Shown piece after piece: positions 63,581 to 64,000 of a stretch of 64,000 bases of DNA. The notes beneath the pieces were generated by a model. That model searched no databases, was not told the DNA's origin, and saw nothing but the letters and a program-made list of their open reading frames with translations. Both the position numbers and the translations under genes were made by a program. Origin of the DNA: Pelodictyon luteolum DSM 273. Its GTDB lineage: Bacteria; Bacteroidota; Chlorobiia; Chlorobiales; Chlorobiaceae. The stretch's first letter is position 1; each line of letters starts with the position of its first letter. The DNA is taken from the NCBI RefSeq assembly GCF_000012485.1, contig NC_007512.1, positions 1,489,001-1,553,000 on the forward strand, in the 5' to 3' direction.

Positions 63581-64000
63581 TCCCGGAGCTAACATTCTGG
63601 TGCCCTTAGCCTTTTTCCTCTGGCCTGGCGTTGTCATTCTGCTGTACAAGAAGCTGGATAAACGACTTGTACCGGTCATTGCCTATGTCGCAGGCTGGAT
63701 GTTTCTGCCGTGCGCGGAGTATGATATCTTCATGCTGAAAAACACCAAATCAACAGTAATTGGATACAGCCTGCTTGCCGCAACATGGCTCTTTGACAAA
63801 GAAAAACTGCTCAGCTACCGATTCCGCAGCATAGATATCCCCATAATATTATGGTGTACGACCCCTTTTTTCTCTTCACTCGCCAACGGGCTGGGAATAT
63901 ATGATGGCTTGGCCTCAACACTCTACACCACAATTAAATGGGGGATCCCGTACTTTTTTGGCCGGGTCTATTTTAACGAAAGCGATATTCTCAAGACCCT
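63573..64000 (+). CDS. Wzy-like polysaccharide polymerase / O-antigen ligase family, 3' truncated by window edge
   Basis: The frame is open from ATG 63573 (overlapping the GT4 gene by 8 bases) to the end of the window, 142 codons. Three or more hydrophobic segments lie at about 7-25, 33-48 and 60-78, with further ones after. In this position, after glycosyltransferases and an acetyltransferase, a Wzy-type polymerase is the most likely identity. No conserved motif is visible in the part seen. Confidence 0.55.
   Translation, partial: MGNPGANILVPLAFFLWPGVVILLYKKLDKRLVPVIAYVAGWMFLPCAEYDIFMLKNTKSTVIGYSLLAATWLFDKEKLLSYRFRSIDIPIILWCTTPFFSSLANGLGIYDGLASTLYTTIKWGIPYFFGRVYFNESDILKT

Overview
The window looks like chromosomal DNA of a green sulfur bacterium (Chlorobiaceae, Chlorobium/Pelodictyon type). 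The basis is gene content: a phytoene synthase next to lysS, a B12-type radical SAM protein of the kind used on bacteriochlorophyll side chains, and a moderately high-GC sequence with short gene spacing and weak or absent Shine-Dalgarno sites. The species is not decided here.

Layout. 1-3015: the end of ispD, a tRNA-Met, then a hipBA toxin-antitoxin module bounded by a 15-bp direct repeat of the tRNA-Met 3' end, then a tRNA-Gly. 3052-5057: a hotdog thioesterase and the radical SAM gene. 5191-15697 (minus strand): a DUF2141 protein, aspS, dnaX with a textbook -1 frameshift site, a YihY-type membrane protein, a UMF1-type MFS carrier, purQ, purS, pssA, panB and a lipoate-ligase-like gene. 15988-24957: a CoA-binding protein, ddl, a TPR protein, a TolC/adaptor/ATPase/two-permease export system and an OmpA-like lipoprotein. 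25070-34203: an NTF2-like protein, lpxD, prs, rplY, an orphan OppC-like permease, a Nudix hydrolase with a 27-bp tandem repeat, comEC and metF. 34260-46149: lysA, small genes (including DUF2934 and rpmG), tRNA-Leu, a zinc-ribbon coiled-coil protein, rnpB, a hybrid histidine kinase, a CPXCG protein, an aminotransferase, ybeY, hflX, crtB and lysS.

46623-64000 is the most interesting part. It starts with a large PAS/GAF histidine kinase split by an apparent one-base frameshift. Divergent from it are a receiver-PAS-PP2C phosphatase and a sigma-54 activator with a degenerate receiver. A sigma-54-type promoter with an upstream palindrome follows, and then a one-direction exopolysaccharide cluster running off the window. 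The cluster interleaves sugar-transfer genes with a complete partner-switching set: two STAS antagonists and an RsbW-like kinase, with the PP2C upstream. It also holds two degenerate relatives of the sugar transferase, on either side of the canonical enzyme. One of these, a nucleotidyltransferase-like/hexapeptide protein, is interrupted by an in-frame TGA. The wzc-like gene has lost the Walker A lysine. Together this suggests a phosphatase- and sigma-54-controlled surface polysaccharide system with several regulatory or scaffold paralogues of biosynthetic enzymes.

All functional statements rest on motif reading. No database search or computation was run.
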